Notes under the pieces: model-generated
What the model saw: the letters and a program-made list of their open reading frames with translations, nothing else
Database searches by the model: none
What the model was told of the DNA's origin: nothing
NCBI GenBank assembly: GCA_036971475.1
Contig: JBAIZL010000005.1
Span: forward strand, 175,452,886 to 175,516,885
Source of the DNA: Prosapia bicincta
Lineage: Eukaryota > Arthropoda > Insecta > Hemiptera > Cercopidae
Length of the DNA: 64,000 nt
Direction of reading: 5' to 3'
In this document: positions 43,100-55,400 of the stretch, piece by piece
Layout: each line of letters opens with the position of its first letter
How positions within the stretch are numbered: position 1 is the stretch's first letter
Program-made: the position numbers and the translations under genes

Positions 43100-43187
43100 G
43101 AAGGCGATTGAGTGAGTGAATGCTGTGAGAGAGAGGATTGATTGATGTTCGAAAGGGAATGTAAGGGATGGCTGGACCGACTGAAGT

Positions 43188-43575
43188 CCAGGGGTACGGC
43201 GTCCCGCCTAGCCTGGAAAGCGCGGTAAGTCCCAGCCGGCGTCTGGAGGGCTAGACAAGCTGTAGCGGTCCCTGGCAAGTGGCTTGGGATCACGGGCCCG
43301 CGACCATTCAGGGCTTTGGGGCTTCATTGCCAAAAATGGTACCACGGGTCATGTACTCAGCCCACGGAGGTTCTGTCCTCCGGGTACATGGATTGAGGAA
43401 AGGTTTCGTGGGAGTAGTGGTTTCACATGCTAGGGTAGACTCTCCGTTTCCTTCTTATAATGTGTATTTTCGGGAGGAGGATTAAAGTCGCGAGGCTAGG
43501 TATCCTCCTGCCACTCTCTTCTTCTTCTTTATCTATGTTCTACTTTTCTGTCATTTCTAATTATACACACCTCAG
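43188..43575 (+). repeat. 3' UTR of R1-like copy 3
   Basis: From GGTACGGCGTCCCGCCTAGC onward this matches copy 1 over its whole length with few differences. It defines the unit present three times in this cluster. Confidence 0.8.
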
Positions 43576-43594
43576 CACACTGTCCCTTGAGTAG

Positions 43595-44830
43595 ACCTGT
43601 GGCTATCCTCAATTCCTGCCTAGATAGATAGATGAGACTCTCCTGCAGCCCCAAGGAAGGTTTCCTAAGGGTTAGCTTACTGTGTCTTCATTCCTTCAGC
43701 CCTGACCCAGTGCTCACAGTGTCTTTCAGCCATCTACCTTTGCACTGCAATCTTGACCATGGATTTGGAAATACCTACCGCCGGCTCCGGTCCAATTAGG
43801 GGAGTTGAAGACCCCTCTCTGGCCAGTGCATCTGTGGCTTCATTTCCAAATATTTCCCTATGCCCTTGCACCCAACCTATCTTGATTTGATTGTGTCTTG
43901 CCAGGGCTTCTAGGTTATTTAGGCATTCTCTGACTATGGCCGAGGTGACCACATGTCCGTTTAGTGCCTTAATTGCTGCCTGACTGTCAGAGAAAATAGC
44001 AATCCGGGTTCTGTGTATTCCCCTTCTCGCTATCTCTCCCAGACAGGCATTTATAGCATATATTTCGGGCTGAAAGACAGAGTTATGCCTCCCAAAGGAA
44101 AAAACGAGTTTTACCCTTGGGTTTTTACAATACACCCCCGCTCCAGTGCCGAAGTCCATCTTGGAGCCATCTGTGTACCAGATCTGAGCTCCCGATGTTA
44201 CTGACCCTGACCATTCCATCATAGTTTGGTGGGCCTGGTCAGGTGCAAACGTCCGAGTAAGGTGGTCACTGCTCATCTCCAAGACAGGTTTTTTGACCAG
44301 ACACTCGATACTCATATCTCCCGAAACATCTGGGAGATTAGGCCAGTTGTTCGAGTTATGCAATCTCCATGCCGCCAGTCTCGCCTCTCCCCTAAGGACA
44401 AGCTCAAGGGGAGGGAGGTTAAGCATTACTTCCATTGCTGCACCAGGTGTAGTTGACATCGCTCCCAGTGTGCACAGACAGGCCAATCTCTGGATAGAGC
44501 TCAGTTGAGCTCTTGCCTATGCCTGATTGGCCTTTGTCCACCACACCAGAGCTCCATAGGTAATCATAGGTCTTATCACCCTCAGATACATCCAGTGCAT
44601 CATTGATGGCTTCAGTCCTCATTTCTTACCCACCATTCTTCTCACTGTCATCAGGGCACTTTTGGCCCTGTTAACTGTCCTCTCAAGATGTGGGTTCCAG
44701 GTGAGTTTCCTGTCCAGAGTAACTACCACGTATTTCACCTCCCCCACAAACTCAAGGTATTCACCAAATTGAATACTCACGGTTTGGCATCTCATTGGCT
44801 CCCGCTGTCTGTGCAGACTCAACATCAATT
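43595..44830 (-). pseudogene. I/Jockey-like LINE: RT thumb and RNase H
   Basis: Minus strand, in order: GEVKYVVVTLDRKLTWNPHL (RT thumb, about 44740) with VRRMVGKK, then a second frame at 44486-43734. That frame holds the RNase H domain: IWYTDGSKMDFGTGAGVYCK, EIYAINACLGEI, IAIFSDSQAAIKAL and WVQGHREIFGNEATDALARE, with the D-E-D-D residues present. Homology runs on in broken frames (SLGLQESLIYLSRQELRIAT) to 43595, where the R1-like cluster interrupts a codon run that resumes at 40641. An older, decayed element than its parasites. Confidence 0.82.
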
Positions 44831-45476
44831 TGTGTACTTACTTGGTCCATTACCTTCCCACGAGTATGGGGGAAAGAACGGTCAACCAGAGCAGAGCCCC
44901 CACTACCCTGGCAAGACAACATACAATGAGGTTTTGTCTGGTTCCTCAAGGGGATTTGTGCGACTGCATTTTATACCCTGCAGCCATTCATCCATCGGCA
45001 CGGTGCCATCCACCTTGAATTGGGTATTCAGTCACTGACCTTGAAGCAAACCCCAAGTTCAGGACAATCACAAGTAACCTACATATCTGTAGGCCGTTCC
45101 ACTATCCGCCACCCGTGGACCCGCCGAGTTGCTAAGGCAAGCTATCTGGGTTATCTAACTTACAAAGGTGGGAGGGTCAAAATTCAGTCTTTGTACCAAA
45201 CCGTGGGCCACACCTATTTATGGTGCAGAGTCCGAGAAATCTATTTACCGGGGTTGTGAAATTTAAATTACTGCCAGGGGAGGGACTTTTTAAAATTAGA
45301 TGAAAAATGGTACATTTTGAGGCTGTTAAATGACTTAAACTGACTGATACACTGATCCAATTTTGTATAACTTTATTAAATAACTATTTCTTTCTATTTT
45401 GAAAAACTATTGGCGGGCTGCACAGAATACCCCGATGGGTCACATGCGGCCCCTGGGCCGCCAGTTGGACAACCCT
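44831..45476. other. Remainder of the nested LINE/hAT block
   Basis: 44831-45250 should hold the upstream LINE RT but shows no clear block. Frames are short and not recognised. 45250-45477 is the right part of the hAT, ending in a GC-rich stretch (GCGGCCCCTGGGCCGCCAGT) of a kind seen in many hAT termini. Confidence 0.4.
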
Positions 45477-45485
45477 GGTCTAGAG

Positions 45486-46490
45486 GTTGAATCAAGGCTG
45501 TTGTGTTTGGTGGCAGAAACAACATTTCTATGTTAGGATGTAATGAATTTAAATGTGCAGGGTGCCCAGGCGGTTTGTCTATTATGAATAGAACAAAAAA
45601 AATGCCTTTGATTTAAAAAAACATTCAGCTTTCTTAACGAAAAAGTGGAACCATTTTGTAAAAAAGTTCTCCAGTTACCCATGCTTTTTGTTCACTTTCC
45701 ATGAAACCTGCAAATGATCCTTGTCCTTACCTGTTACTGCTCAAGGGCTTAGGTATCTGTAAACTACCTTTGGTTTCATCATGTAACCATTAGCACTATA
45801 GCACAGTAGAACAATCAAATGATCCTTTGTGTCTTTAAAGCCCGGAGCAGATTTCTCTGTCTTCGATAAGAAAGTTCATAAAGGTATTCTTTTACAAAAC
45901 AGTCCAGTCTCGTCCACGTTAACATTTTGATCAACCAGTTAGCCTTTCTCTGAAATAAAATTTTTTTAATGATTTGAAAATGAGTTACCAACTTCATGAT
46001 CTGCTGATCATTGGTAATTTTCACGTTATGAAGAGAATACTGTCTCTTGAACGTATTAAACCAGACTTTACTTGCTGAAAATGATTGACTGTCATTATGG
46101 TCACCACCGTTTTGAACAAAATGTTCATACAAACGCCTAGCTTTTCACAAATAATAACCAAACTCAGTGGCACCCTTTTTTGTTATTGATCTTCTATCCA
46201 CACACTCAGAGCTTTTCTCATTTTCTCAATGTTTATATCGCAACACACAGAAGATACTTTTGCTGATTGACAATTAATTCCCTTTTCTGACATTCCTCCT
46301 TATATTTTCACTTTTTTTTTTTAATGTAATACACTGTTGATTCGTTAACACTAAAATGCTTCACGACAGATGCTATGTTTTCATCATGTTTTAATTGATC
46401 TAAAAAAGGTCTATTTTTCTATTTAACTGCATAACGTTTTTTTTTACTTTTTCTTGCAATTATCACAATTTGATGACATTATGGCTTGGA
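45486..46490 (-). pseudogene. Tigger transposase, N-terminal half
   Basis: Minus strand: NIASVVKHFSVNESTVYYIK (helix-turn-helix, about 46370) and FSASKVWFNTFKRQYSLHNV (about 46050). Then, with frameshifts, a degraded TGLF/ETGLF segment and the start of the DDE domain. It joins the C-terminal half at 40320-39660 across the hAT. Many stops make it inactive. Confidence 0.75.
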
Positions 46491-47014
46491 TAAACATTAA
46501 AGGGAAAATATAAAACTAAAGAGTACAGATCCACCACATGCATCCACAAGTAGACGAGAGATTTTAAAAACTAGCAGACACGACACCAGTTTGGTGACAA
46601 ACAGGAAGAACAAAATCCAAGTTAGTTACTGATAGTGGATACAATTATTGATGTTTATATTTCGAAAATTAATAAATCAGTAGTAAGTATACTGTAATGG
46701 TGCGAAACGTATGTATGGAACTGAATGTGGGTGTCAGATTGACTTATCGCGGTTTGTCAGTGACTATAACGCTTTAAAAGATTGAGGTTATAAATAAGGA
46801 ATGTCTATCTTTTGACACAACCTGCATAGTAACTATATGTACATATATATTCCTTGTCATAGTTTTAAGAAACAATACATATTAGCATGAAATGCTGTAG
46901 TTTTGACAAGCATGAATACCGAATCTGCGAATAGTGTACTAGGGAGGATATTCTGCATGTTGGTATAACAGTGATTCCACTGTAATTGTTTGGATGTTTT
47001 CAAGCATTCTTGTC

Positions 47015-47290
47015 TGGGAGAAATATAAGATTGTCTTCATTCTCTTGTAGTTTCTCCCCCATTTAAACACCTGTTGAAGAGGTTATGGAGCATGTCTAAC
47101 AGCTTAGGGGAGTTCTCTAATCAGTTCTGGATATATTCATCCTGGTCCTAGCACCTTTTTACATTTCATTCCTTCAACTACTTCATCTAAATGTTCTTTG
47201 GACAGATCTATTCTTCATATGGCTTCAACCCGTTCCTCTGTTCTTAAAAATTCCCCCTTTTCTTCACCAACATAGTTACATTACTCTAAC
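47015..47290 (-). pseudogene. LINE reverse transcriptase fragment, decayed
   Basis: Minus strand shows, across frames, LDEVVEGMK..K.LGPG, IYPELIRELP and LLDMLHNLFNRCLNGGETTR, the start of a LINE RT domain (KAxGPD...LLxxLFNxC...GxxPxxW). Too short for a clade call. Confidence 0.5.
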
Positions 47291-49400
47291 CATGAGTTTT
47301 TTAATATGTCGCTATCATAATGTCGCTTTTGTTGATAGTGTTTATAGCATTTATGGTTCTCCAGGTTTCTGAGCTCTTTTTGCCCCCTATTATTTATGTA
47401 AATGATATATAATCTAGTATTTATTTTCATTCCAAAGTAAAATATGGGCAGTGAAATGCAGTGCTTTAAAAGTTTTGCTATTTCACATTTTTTATTTTTT
47501 TATACACTTTTCAAGAGACCATTATCCCACCTTTATGCAAGTAATTAATTCATTTGTAATTTATACATTTCATAAAAGCTTGTTTTATTCCCTTTAAAAA
47601 AATGTATAATTTGCTGTATATATGATATTTATTATAAGTCTTGATTTTATTATATTCCACTTAAAAACCTTCCAGGCAGCAATAGAAGGGCACTTGTTAA
47701 GGGACTAGGCTTGAAAGTGTTAACAGCTTATACAATTATACACCGTAATGTGAATAATCTATAAACTATATGATCGTCCCGTAGTGTTCAAATCAACTGC
47801 TGGTAACTATTGACCCTACAAGTTGATGATGGTTTAATGAGCCTTTGTATGAAATGTAACCAGATATAATAATGCGCTGACTAATTGATGATAAACAGTA
47901 TTTATGTTTCCTTAGATTTGATCATGTAATCAAGAATTTATTAATTTATATTATCAATAATGAAACTTACTATATAATTGAGAAGTAATTTGATTCTATC
48001 ATATTTTTAAACAAAGTTTTTACATTTCGTTTAAAATGTTTAAAACTATGATTTATTACAGAATTAATGAGAAACGTTTTACCAAATTAATGCAATGCAG
48101 TTTTCTTGGCAATGGAAGAGTATGAATTCTTTAAATGCGAAGAAAATCTCAGTCTGTAAAATTCAGAAATGTTGATAGCTTCAGTTTGAAGACAGTATTA
48201 TTTTATGTGTAAGTTTGTTTTCATGTAATTTTTTGAAACTACTTAATGAGAATAAATATTGAATATGTTAGGAAATTATGTTTTTGTGTGTTTGAGTATA
48301 TTTTGTCATATATTTTTTTTCAAATAATAAACTCAACCTTTATTTTTCCAAAATGGATTTACATTTTTTAAATATATTCTCCTTCTTTATCATTAAAGAC
48401 TGGTGTCTCATTGGCAATGTAGGTCTTAATGCTTTTTAATGAATTTAATTTTGCATCATAGATTTTACTAATGAGTTTATTAAAGTTTTTACTACTAAGT
48501 TTGTTAATATTTTCTTCATACTTTAATGTTTTTAAATTACTATATTAGAATAATCTATGAATACTAATTTTAGTATTAGTTTACTTATTATATATTTATT
48601 TTAAAAAACAAGTTAACCGCTTCTATTTAACAATAATCTCTGCGAGTGTAAACATGATTAATAGATGTGTTCGAGTCAGCGCTCGAAGTTTGAACGTGTT
48701 ACTTTGATCTATTTATTAAATCTCTCAGATGTGCCTGGACAGTAATGGTCACGTGATTTCTGACCCACTAATCGATATATTGACCAAGTATTGATTTTCT
48801 TGGTGGCATCTCTGACCCCCCTCCCTTATCTAGTATTTCCGTGGCTACTCTAGTCTGTCGTCTTGGAGGCTTCGTGCTGTTACAAGCCTTAATGAAGAGC
48901 TTGTTCGCAAAGTTTCACCACGCGTGTAAAGTGCCGGTTTTGACCGTAAACCTCGTACAAGTTTCAAGAACTATTCGTGTTAAAGTGTGTTCGTGTAAAC
49001 GCGGTTTTATATGCGTTATTTCCTATTATTGACTTTATGTTACGGTCGCCGGTTCGTAAGACTCTTTGTTCCGTTACGCGCCATAGCTTATGTAAATGAC
49101 TTTATGCAATTTAAATGCAGCCAATTTATTTACCCATTTAAGTTTTAGTTTACACTTCGCATGTTTAATTACATATTAATAGCAATATAGAACTGTACTT
49201 CTTACATTATAGTTACATGTCTGTATGTACAGTTCCTTAATATTGTACTGTACATACATAAGAAGTAGATTATCAGTTTTTGTAAAAAAAGATGTAATGG
49301 AGGTTTGCTTGTTTTGTTGAATGTGTTTCTTTGATGAAATATACCTCCACTTTCGGAAAGAGTAGGCTGCTGTTTTTTCGTCTTGTTAGACATACTCGAT
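47291..49400. other. No gene recognised
   Basis: Mostly AT-rich. A more balanced stretch at 48650-49080 (GTGGCTACTCTAGTCTGTCG, CGTGTAAACGCGGTTTTATA) contains several CpGs and stands out from its surroundings. It may be the edge of an unrecognised repeat or a promoter. The 63-codon frame at 48841-49032 is not convincing. Confidence 0.35.
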
Positions 49401-51076
49401 CAGCCGGTGAAATGCCTAGAAAGCTTCTCTATGCTTTGTTTTCTTTTGTCATCTTGCAGGCGCTTGATGTGTGCTCACTAAGTCTATATTGCCATTAGTA
49501 GTTAACTCATGAACTTCATCCTCTTTGATCCATTCATTCACGCTAACACAGTTCATGTCCTTACAACTAGGAATGTTTCGGAGACGATCGATGATGTCTA
49601 TATTTGTTTTTTGTAATAACTTTTCAATTCCCTCATTGTTTGTTTTATAAGTCAATAGTTTTTGCCATGATCTAACTAGTGTTATTGGTTTGATTGCATT
49701 CCATGATGAAGAAATCCATAAAGCAACATCTTAGCAAGTCTACGTTTTATAGGCACTTGAGAACACTTCTTCCTGTATCCATACCCATGATTATAACTCT
49801 TAGTAACTTACGGTGATATAGCCGTTTGATATTTTCTTGGATGCCTTAATCCATTGGTTGGCACAAAGATGTTAAGTTCAGTGTAAAAAAAACTCCACTT
49901 TTCAATTAATCTGCTGATGGGTGGGAATTGGCATGATTGAGTAATAAAATGGCCTCCCTTGGCAAGTTGTTTTCTTTTGCGTAAGAAACAAACTGATTCT
50001 TAAACTAATCTTGAAAGATTACTACGTTCGTCCATGCTTTTTGTATGCCACACAGGTAAAGTGAAACCTGTATCTGTAAAACTTTTAAAAGAACTTGGTT
50101 TTTGGTATTTTTCAATCAGGCCAAGTTTTAATTTATTAGCTCCTGTAACATTTCTGCCGGCCAATATAGTAACTCTTTTTTTTTTCATCCTAGAGCTCCT
50201 GATTTCTTCTTTAGATGCTAGAGTGGAGCTGGGAAGCATTTTGAAATTTAGGCCACTTTTATATTATAAAGTTGATTGCTGATAATTCCTTCCTTGTCAA
50301 GCATCTTGTATAGAAAAATTTTAAACTATTTTGTACTGTTTTCATTTGTTGAGAGCTTTTCACCACTTAATTGTAGTTTTCTAATACCATTTTAATATTT
50401 TCAACCAAACTTCACTAGCATTAAAATCAATTTCCATTCCACTTTCTTTATGAAATTCAAGAGCTTTTTTAAAAATATATATTTGGTTAGGACCGGTCCT
50501 TTAGATCTAGACTGCATGAATCATAAGAAGAGTGCTTCATTCACTTTCTCATTTATCAGTGTCCTTGATCATTTTACACTTTTGGTTGTCTGAATATGAA
50601 ACCTGGTTAGAGTACAATTTTTCTAATTTATAATGAAATTTTTTCCAGCCACTATACTAGTTCCCCATCTCACTTGTAATTTTTCTGCATGTCTCTCCCA
50701 CATATAATATTATTGCATGAATCTTATTTTCAATAGAAAACAAAGTTTTTCCCACATTTCAGTCATACTGTATATTGTAGATTACAAATTAAAGGTAAAA
50801 TAACTAACTAAATTACCTAATTACACAAACTCCTGTAGAACATATGTAAACTGAACAATACAGATATAACTTTTTAAGTTGGGTAATACACCAATCTGTA
50901 GAACACTAGTGAACTGAATGATATGAAGATTCAAACACAACTGAATAAGTCAGGAAAAAACAAAGGTTCAACTGCTTACGCCAGAGAACTGGGTGGACAG
51001 CAAGGAATAAAAACGCTCACTTTATTTTCATATTACTTCTGGATATCAGAGGTTCTGTATATGAGAGGTCTTATTG
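49400..51076 (-). pseudogene. jerky/Tigger-like transposon relic
   Basis: The right end at 51076 carries (minus strand) CAATAAGACCTCTCATATAC, a Tigger-type TIR, with TA next to it. Coding blocks on the minus strand: ESGMEIDFNASEVWLKILK (about 50430), then KMLPSSTLASKEEIRSSR with TILAGRNVTGANKLKLGLIE (50239-50100). Degraded DDE segments follow to 49650, and HELTTNGNIDLVS-type sequence to about 49450. Stops and shifts are frequent. The left TIR was not found. Confidence 0.65.
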
Positions 51077-51489
51077 TATTACTAAATTAATTTATAATTT
51101 CCCAAAAGTAAAGAGTCAGAATTTCATAGCTGATACTAATGTAAAGTTTAACAAAATAAATGAAAAAAAGTAATAAAATTTAATAAAAAGTGACTTTGTT
51201 ACAATGAACTTGAAAAAGTAATCTAATGTTAATGCTATTAATCCATTCAAAACATTGTTTTTTGTTGAATGAGTTAACCTTTTATAAAAGTCAAGTATTA
51301 CCTTGTTTTAATTAAGAAATAGCTTTATAATGTCTCATTTTAAAATGATTATTTTTTTAAAAATTTCTTTCTTTTTTTTAGTTCTTAAGTTGTTGGACTG
51401 TCTACAGGGTCATAATGTATGCATCTCTACAGGATATTTGAGTATATTTTAGTAAAAGGTAATATATTACCTTATAAAAGGTAATATAT
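51077..51489. other. No feature recognised
   Basis: AT-rich spacer between the jerky-like relic and the pogo-like fragment. Confidence 0.45.
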
Positions 51490-52204
51490 ATAACAGCTTA
51501 TAGGTAACTTATTGGAACAGCTTACATCAGAGCTGCTACCATGAACATTGCTAAAATAGGATTCAGGTCAACTGGACATGCCCTACAACCCACAAGTATT
51601 TTCAGATGTTGAGTTTTTGTCACTTCAATACGAGGAAGAAGGCAAAGACCGTCACATCGAACAATCTCCAACTCAACTTAGTTCGGCAAAAGAAGCTCAG
51701 ACATTAACTTCTGAAAACGACTCTACAGCCTCTTCTTGTGTAGTGTCGCCTAGTGAAATAAGCCCGATTCCAAAACTAAAGGCTACAACTCCAAATAAAA
51801 GGAGTGGTTCTGCTGCTCTTGTGAGTAGGCCACCCTTCAAACGTGCTTTGGTGAATTACCTACACAAAAAAATTTTAAGTCCAAGTGGGCTCAACTTTGA
51901 AGGAATAAAAAAACGAAAATCAACACAACCCAAGAAAAATCCAAAGAAAAAACGGAATCAGATTCAATCTTCAGATAGTTCAGATGAAGAAGAGCCAACC
52001 TATGTCTTAACTGACGATAATGACAGCAGCTGCTACGATAGTGATGACCCCGAGTGTTCATTCTGCAATGGCTACTACTCTCAAGATAAAAGTGGGGAAA
52101 AGTGGATTAAATGTGTTCGTTGTTTTAAATGGTCACATGAGGCTTGTGACACAAGAGAAAATAAAGTTTTGAAGAAATATTATGTTTGTCATTTTTGTTT
52201 CTAA
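51490..52204 (+). pseudogene. pogo-like transposase C-terminus with PHD-like zinc finger
   Basis: From 51578 the frame is open for 208 codons. MPYNPQVFSDVEFLSL matches the end of DDE_1 transposases (IxPFNPxVFxDxxF). GFRSTG just upstream is in another frame, so there is a frameshift at about 51575 and the catalytic domain is missing. A Ser/Pro-rich region, a basic stretch (KKRKSTQPKKNPKKKR) and an acidic stretch (SDSSDEEE) lead to a terminal zinc finger: CSFCNGYYSQ, WIKCVRCFKWSHEACD, CHFC. Such PHD-like ends are seen in some insect and hydrozoan pogo-like proteins. It could be a late exon of a domesticated gene, but the surrounding repeats argue for a transposon. Confidence 0.65.
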
Positions 52205-52397
52205 ACAAACATTTAATAAACATTGTAGGTGTAAATCACTGTAAATGTATTTTTCAATTTAAAAATTATTTTTCAGCTATAAATTATGTTAATTATCACC
52301 TTTAACTTATGTGCTTTATAATGTATAATTACTTTATTATGTAAAATAAAACATTTTTAACTTTACTTTTGCCCCTACATTGACCCCTTTTCTAAGT

Positions 52398-52477
52398 ATG
52401 CGATATTTGGAACAATCATTTACGTGGTGGGCGATATTTGGATCACTTTTTTAAAATCTATAAAATGACTTCGTACT
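52398..52477 (+). repeat. Subterminal repeats of the pogo-like element, with LINE target copy
   Basis: The motif GCGATATTTGG occurs at 52401 and 52431 and again at 56465 beyond the inserted LINE. The 10-mer acttcgtact (52468-52477) is duplicated at 56306-56315. Thus the LINE landed in the 3' end of the pogo-like element, which resumes at 56316 and ends near 56480. Confidence 0.6.
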
Positions 52478-55400
52478 TAGGGGTACAAAGTAGTTCGCCT
52501 CCACGCGGTGTACCCTGGGTAATGCTAAATGAACTACAGCTCTTCGTCTATAACCGTGCCACAACCTAAAAGAAGAAGAAGACGAATCGGCCCTTTTCGG
52601 GGCCAACATAACGACGCCTCTATCAGGCATAAATCGCGTAGTTTTAATATTATATTTTGGAACGCAGGCGGACTGAGTCTCACAAAATTCAGCGAGCTGA
52701 AGACTATTTTGCATGAATATCAGATTGACCTTTTTATAGTGGCTGAAGCAGGAGCCGCCACCGACACAACTCAATTTTACCAGGTTGACAACTACACGAT
52801 TCATACACTGCAAAGAAGCAGACAAGTGGCATCGGGAATGATTGTTGGGATTATGAAAGACCTACCATCTAAGTTCAAAATCATACATGAAATGGACGAA
52901 GACGACAAAATGGAAGCAATACAAGTTGATTGCTGGATTGACAACAATCATTTTCGAGTTGTAGGAGCCTACAACCCACCGAACAACGTTTTTAATGACC
53001 ATAGACTTAATCAGACGATCGACAACAATACAATTATTATTGGCGATTTCAACGCACCTTCTGTCAGATGGGGGTGCTCACGAACAACAACGGTGGGAAG
53101 AGCCATGGAAGATTTCATCGACAGCGTGCCGCTCACTCTCCTGACGACCGATCATACCTTTCTTTCCTTTACTGGCCGCCTCGGCAAACCGGACCTGATC
53201 TTGCCGCATGCAAGTATCGCCGACCGCTGCCAACACCAACTGCTGGAGGACCCCTCCGGGTGTGGACACAAAATTGTTCTACTAAAAACAAGACCAAAGG
53301 AAAACGTCCAGCCCAGGAAAAGACTTACGAGGTGGAACTTCAAAAAGGCAAATTGGACTGCCTTCGCTGAAGACACTGACAACAGACTGAAGAATATATT
53401 TCCGACAGGAAACCCAAACAGCACAATGAAGAAAATCACGAAATCTATACTAGAGATCGCCGAACTCCATATCCCCAGAGGCCAAGTAAAAAAGTACTCA
53501 CAATTCTGGAGTGAGGAACTTACAAAACTCAAGAAAGAAAGAGACGCTGCCAGGCACACGGCAGAACACAGCAACAACCTGGGTGATTGCATCAAACTTA
53601 GGAAGGCACAGGCAAAACTTCAACGGACGATAGTAAATAGCAAAAGAAGTAAATTCAGAAATTTCATCGCGGGAATTGACTTCAGGAAGGACGGAACTAA
53701 AGCACACAAATTCATCTCCAGGCTGAATAACGAAAGTAAGAGCTTCAAAGCCCACCCGACCAAACATGGACAAGAAATCATTGTCAACAGGGAGGACATT
53801 GCCAACCTTTTCTGTAAATTGTTCTCCTCACGACCAGACTGCCAGCACTTTAAGAACCACCGAAAAATAGCAACTCCAGCAACCGCACTGAGTGGGAAAG
53901 ACATAAACCTTTTCCAGGCGGATTTTAACTTGTCGGAATTAAGGCTAGCTATAAGTGAAATCAGGTGTGGAAGAAGCTGTGGAATTGATGATGTCTATCC
54001 CGAATTCATTGTACATCTGGGCAAAGAAGCACAAAAAACCTTACTAATGGCTATGAATGAGAGCTGGCGCATCGGTATCCCAGACACGTGGAAGAAGGCG
54101 GTAGTGGTACCCGTGTTTAAGAAGGGAAAGGATCCCGAGAAATTAAGCAGTTATAGACCGATCAGTCTTACTTCTGTTACCTGCAAAGTTATGGAAAGGA
54201 TGGTCAACCACAGGCTGGAGGTCTATATAGAGAGAGCTAATATAATTCATGAAGAACAGGCTGGTTTTAGAAAACACAAATCCACTACTGACCAAGTCAA
54301 TAAGCTCTCCCAGTGCGTGAAAGATGGCTTTCACCAAAAAATGTCCACCCTTGCGTGTTTTATTGACTTCCGGGGAGCTTACGACACAGTTAGCAGAAAA
54401 CTCCTCTATAACAAAATTGCCAACTACGGAGTGGCAGGAAACATGTTGAACTGGATAAATCAATTTTTGAGCCAACGATTTATAAAGGTCCGCTATGGAA
54501 ACAGAAGTTCTCAGTTCCGTCAACAGAGAAGGGGACTCCCGCAGGGAGCGGTCAGCAGTTGTACTCTTTTCAACCTTTACATGAATGATTTAATCTGCAA
54601 CATTAAGGTAAATAACCCAGGAGTCGAAGTACTCTGTTACGCAGATGATGTGATAATATGGGCGACCAGCAGCAACATCAACTCCTTGGAAACCAAAATA
54701 AACGAGACATTAGGTGGAGTCAAAAGATGGTGCTCCGAAAACGATATGATTATTAACGAAAACAAGACCACGGCACAGTTATTCACGCTATCAACTAAAA
54801 CTTACGATCCACACGTAGTAATAGGGACTACTGACCTGCCAATAACGCGATCAACCAGGTACTTAGGTATCGCTCTGGACAGCAAACTCCAGTGGTCGGG
54901 ACATATAGAAGGTGCTGTAACAAAAGCTGCAAAAAGGCTGAATATGATGAAGAGACTGACTGGAACGAAGTGGGGTGCTACTCAGGACGTTCTGATTACT
55001 ACATACAAGTCTTACATCCGCCCAATCCTTGAATACGGCTCAGAAGCTTACAACACAGCTTCTGATAATGCAAAGAAAGACCTGAATACAGTCCAAAACA
55101 ATGCATTGAGACTGATATGTGGTGCTGCGAAGTCTACCCCAATTGCAGCGTTAGAGATTCAAACAGATATTGAGCCCCTTAACGCTCGCAGGGACAAGGC
55201 TGCTATCAAATTCTTTGAAAGAGCCTTAAGAACCAACGATGACTTCTGGAAGAAATACAGATGCGCAAGCCAAAGGCTTAAAACCCAAGTCACACCACTG
55301 GCAAAAGCCGCAGAAATAAGAAGAAGACATGGATTGGAAGAATCAGAGCGACAACCTTTCAAGAAAACGAAATATATAAAGGAAAGGACCGAAATACCAT

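Larger units (their letters stand above)
41407..43575 (+). mobile_element. R1-like LINE, 5'-truncated copy 3 with RT
   Basis: 2169 bp ending in the same 3' UTR as copies 1 and 2, flanked by the 19-mer at 41388-41406 and 43576-43594. It is GC-richer than its surroundings. The 3' end reads ACACACCTCAG before the target. The RT gene inside is described separately. Confidence 0.85.
40332..45477. mobile_element. hAT element hosting a LINE
   Basis: Ends CACAGTTGTCTAAC and, inverted, CAGGGTTGTCCAAC, with an identical 8-bp target duplication gtctagag (40324-40331 and 45478-45485). The 8-bp duplication is diagnostic of hAT. Only about 250 bp is hAT sequence proper. The rest is a minus-strand LINE, itself carrying R1-like insertions. 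A non-autonomous hAT is likely. Confidence 0.82.
39341..46982 (-). mobile_element. Tigger element split by nested insertions
   Basis: Left end CAGTGATCCCTTGTTGTTCA, right end (inverted) CAGTGGAATCACTGTTATAC, TA on both sides. Removing the hAT insertion (40332-45477) leaves about 2.5 kb, the normal size of a Tigger. Coding parts are on the minus strand at 46490-45486 and 40323-39660. The same left-end sequence restarts at 63886. Confidence 0.75.

Noticed and set aside
42139..43293. Several minus-strand frames opposite the R1-like RT
   Set aside because: The plus strand carries the full RT motif order. The antisense frames reflect its GC-rich codon use.
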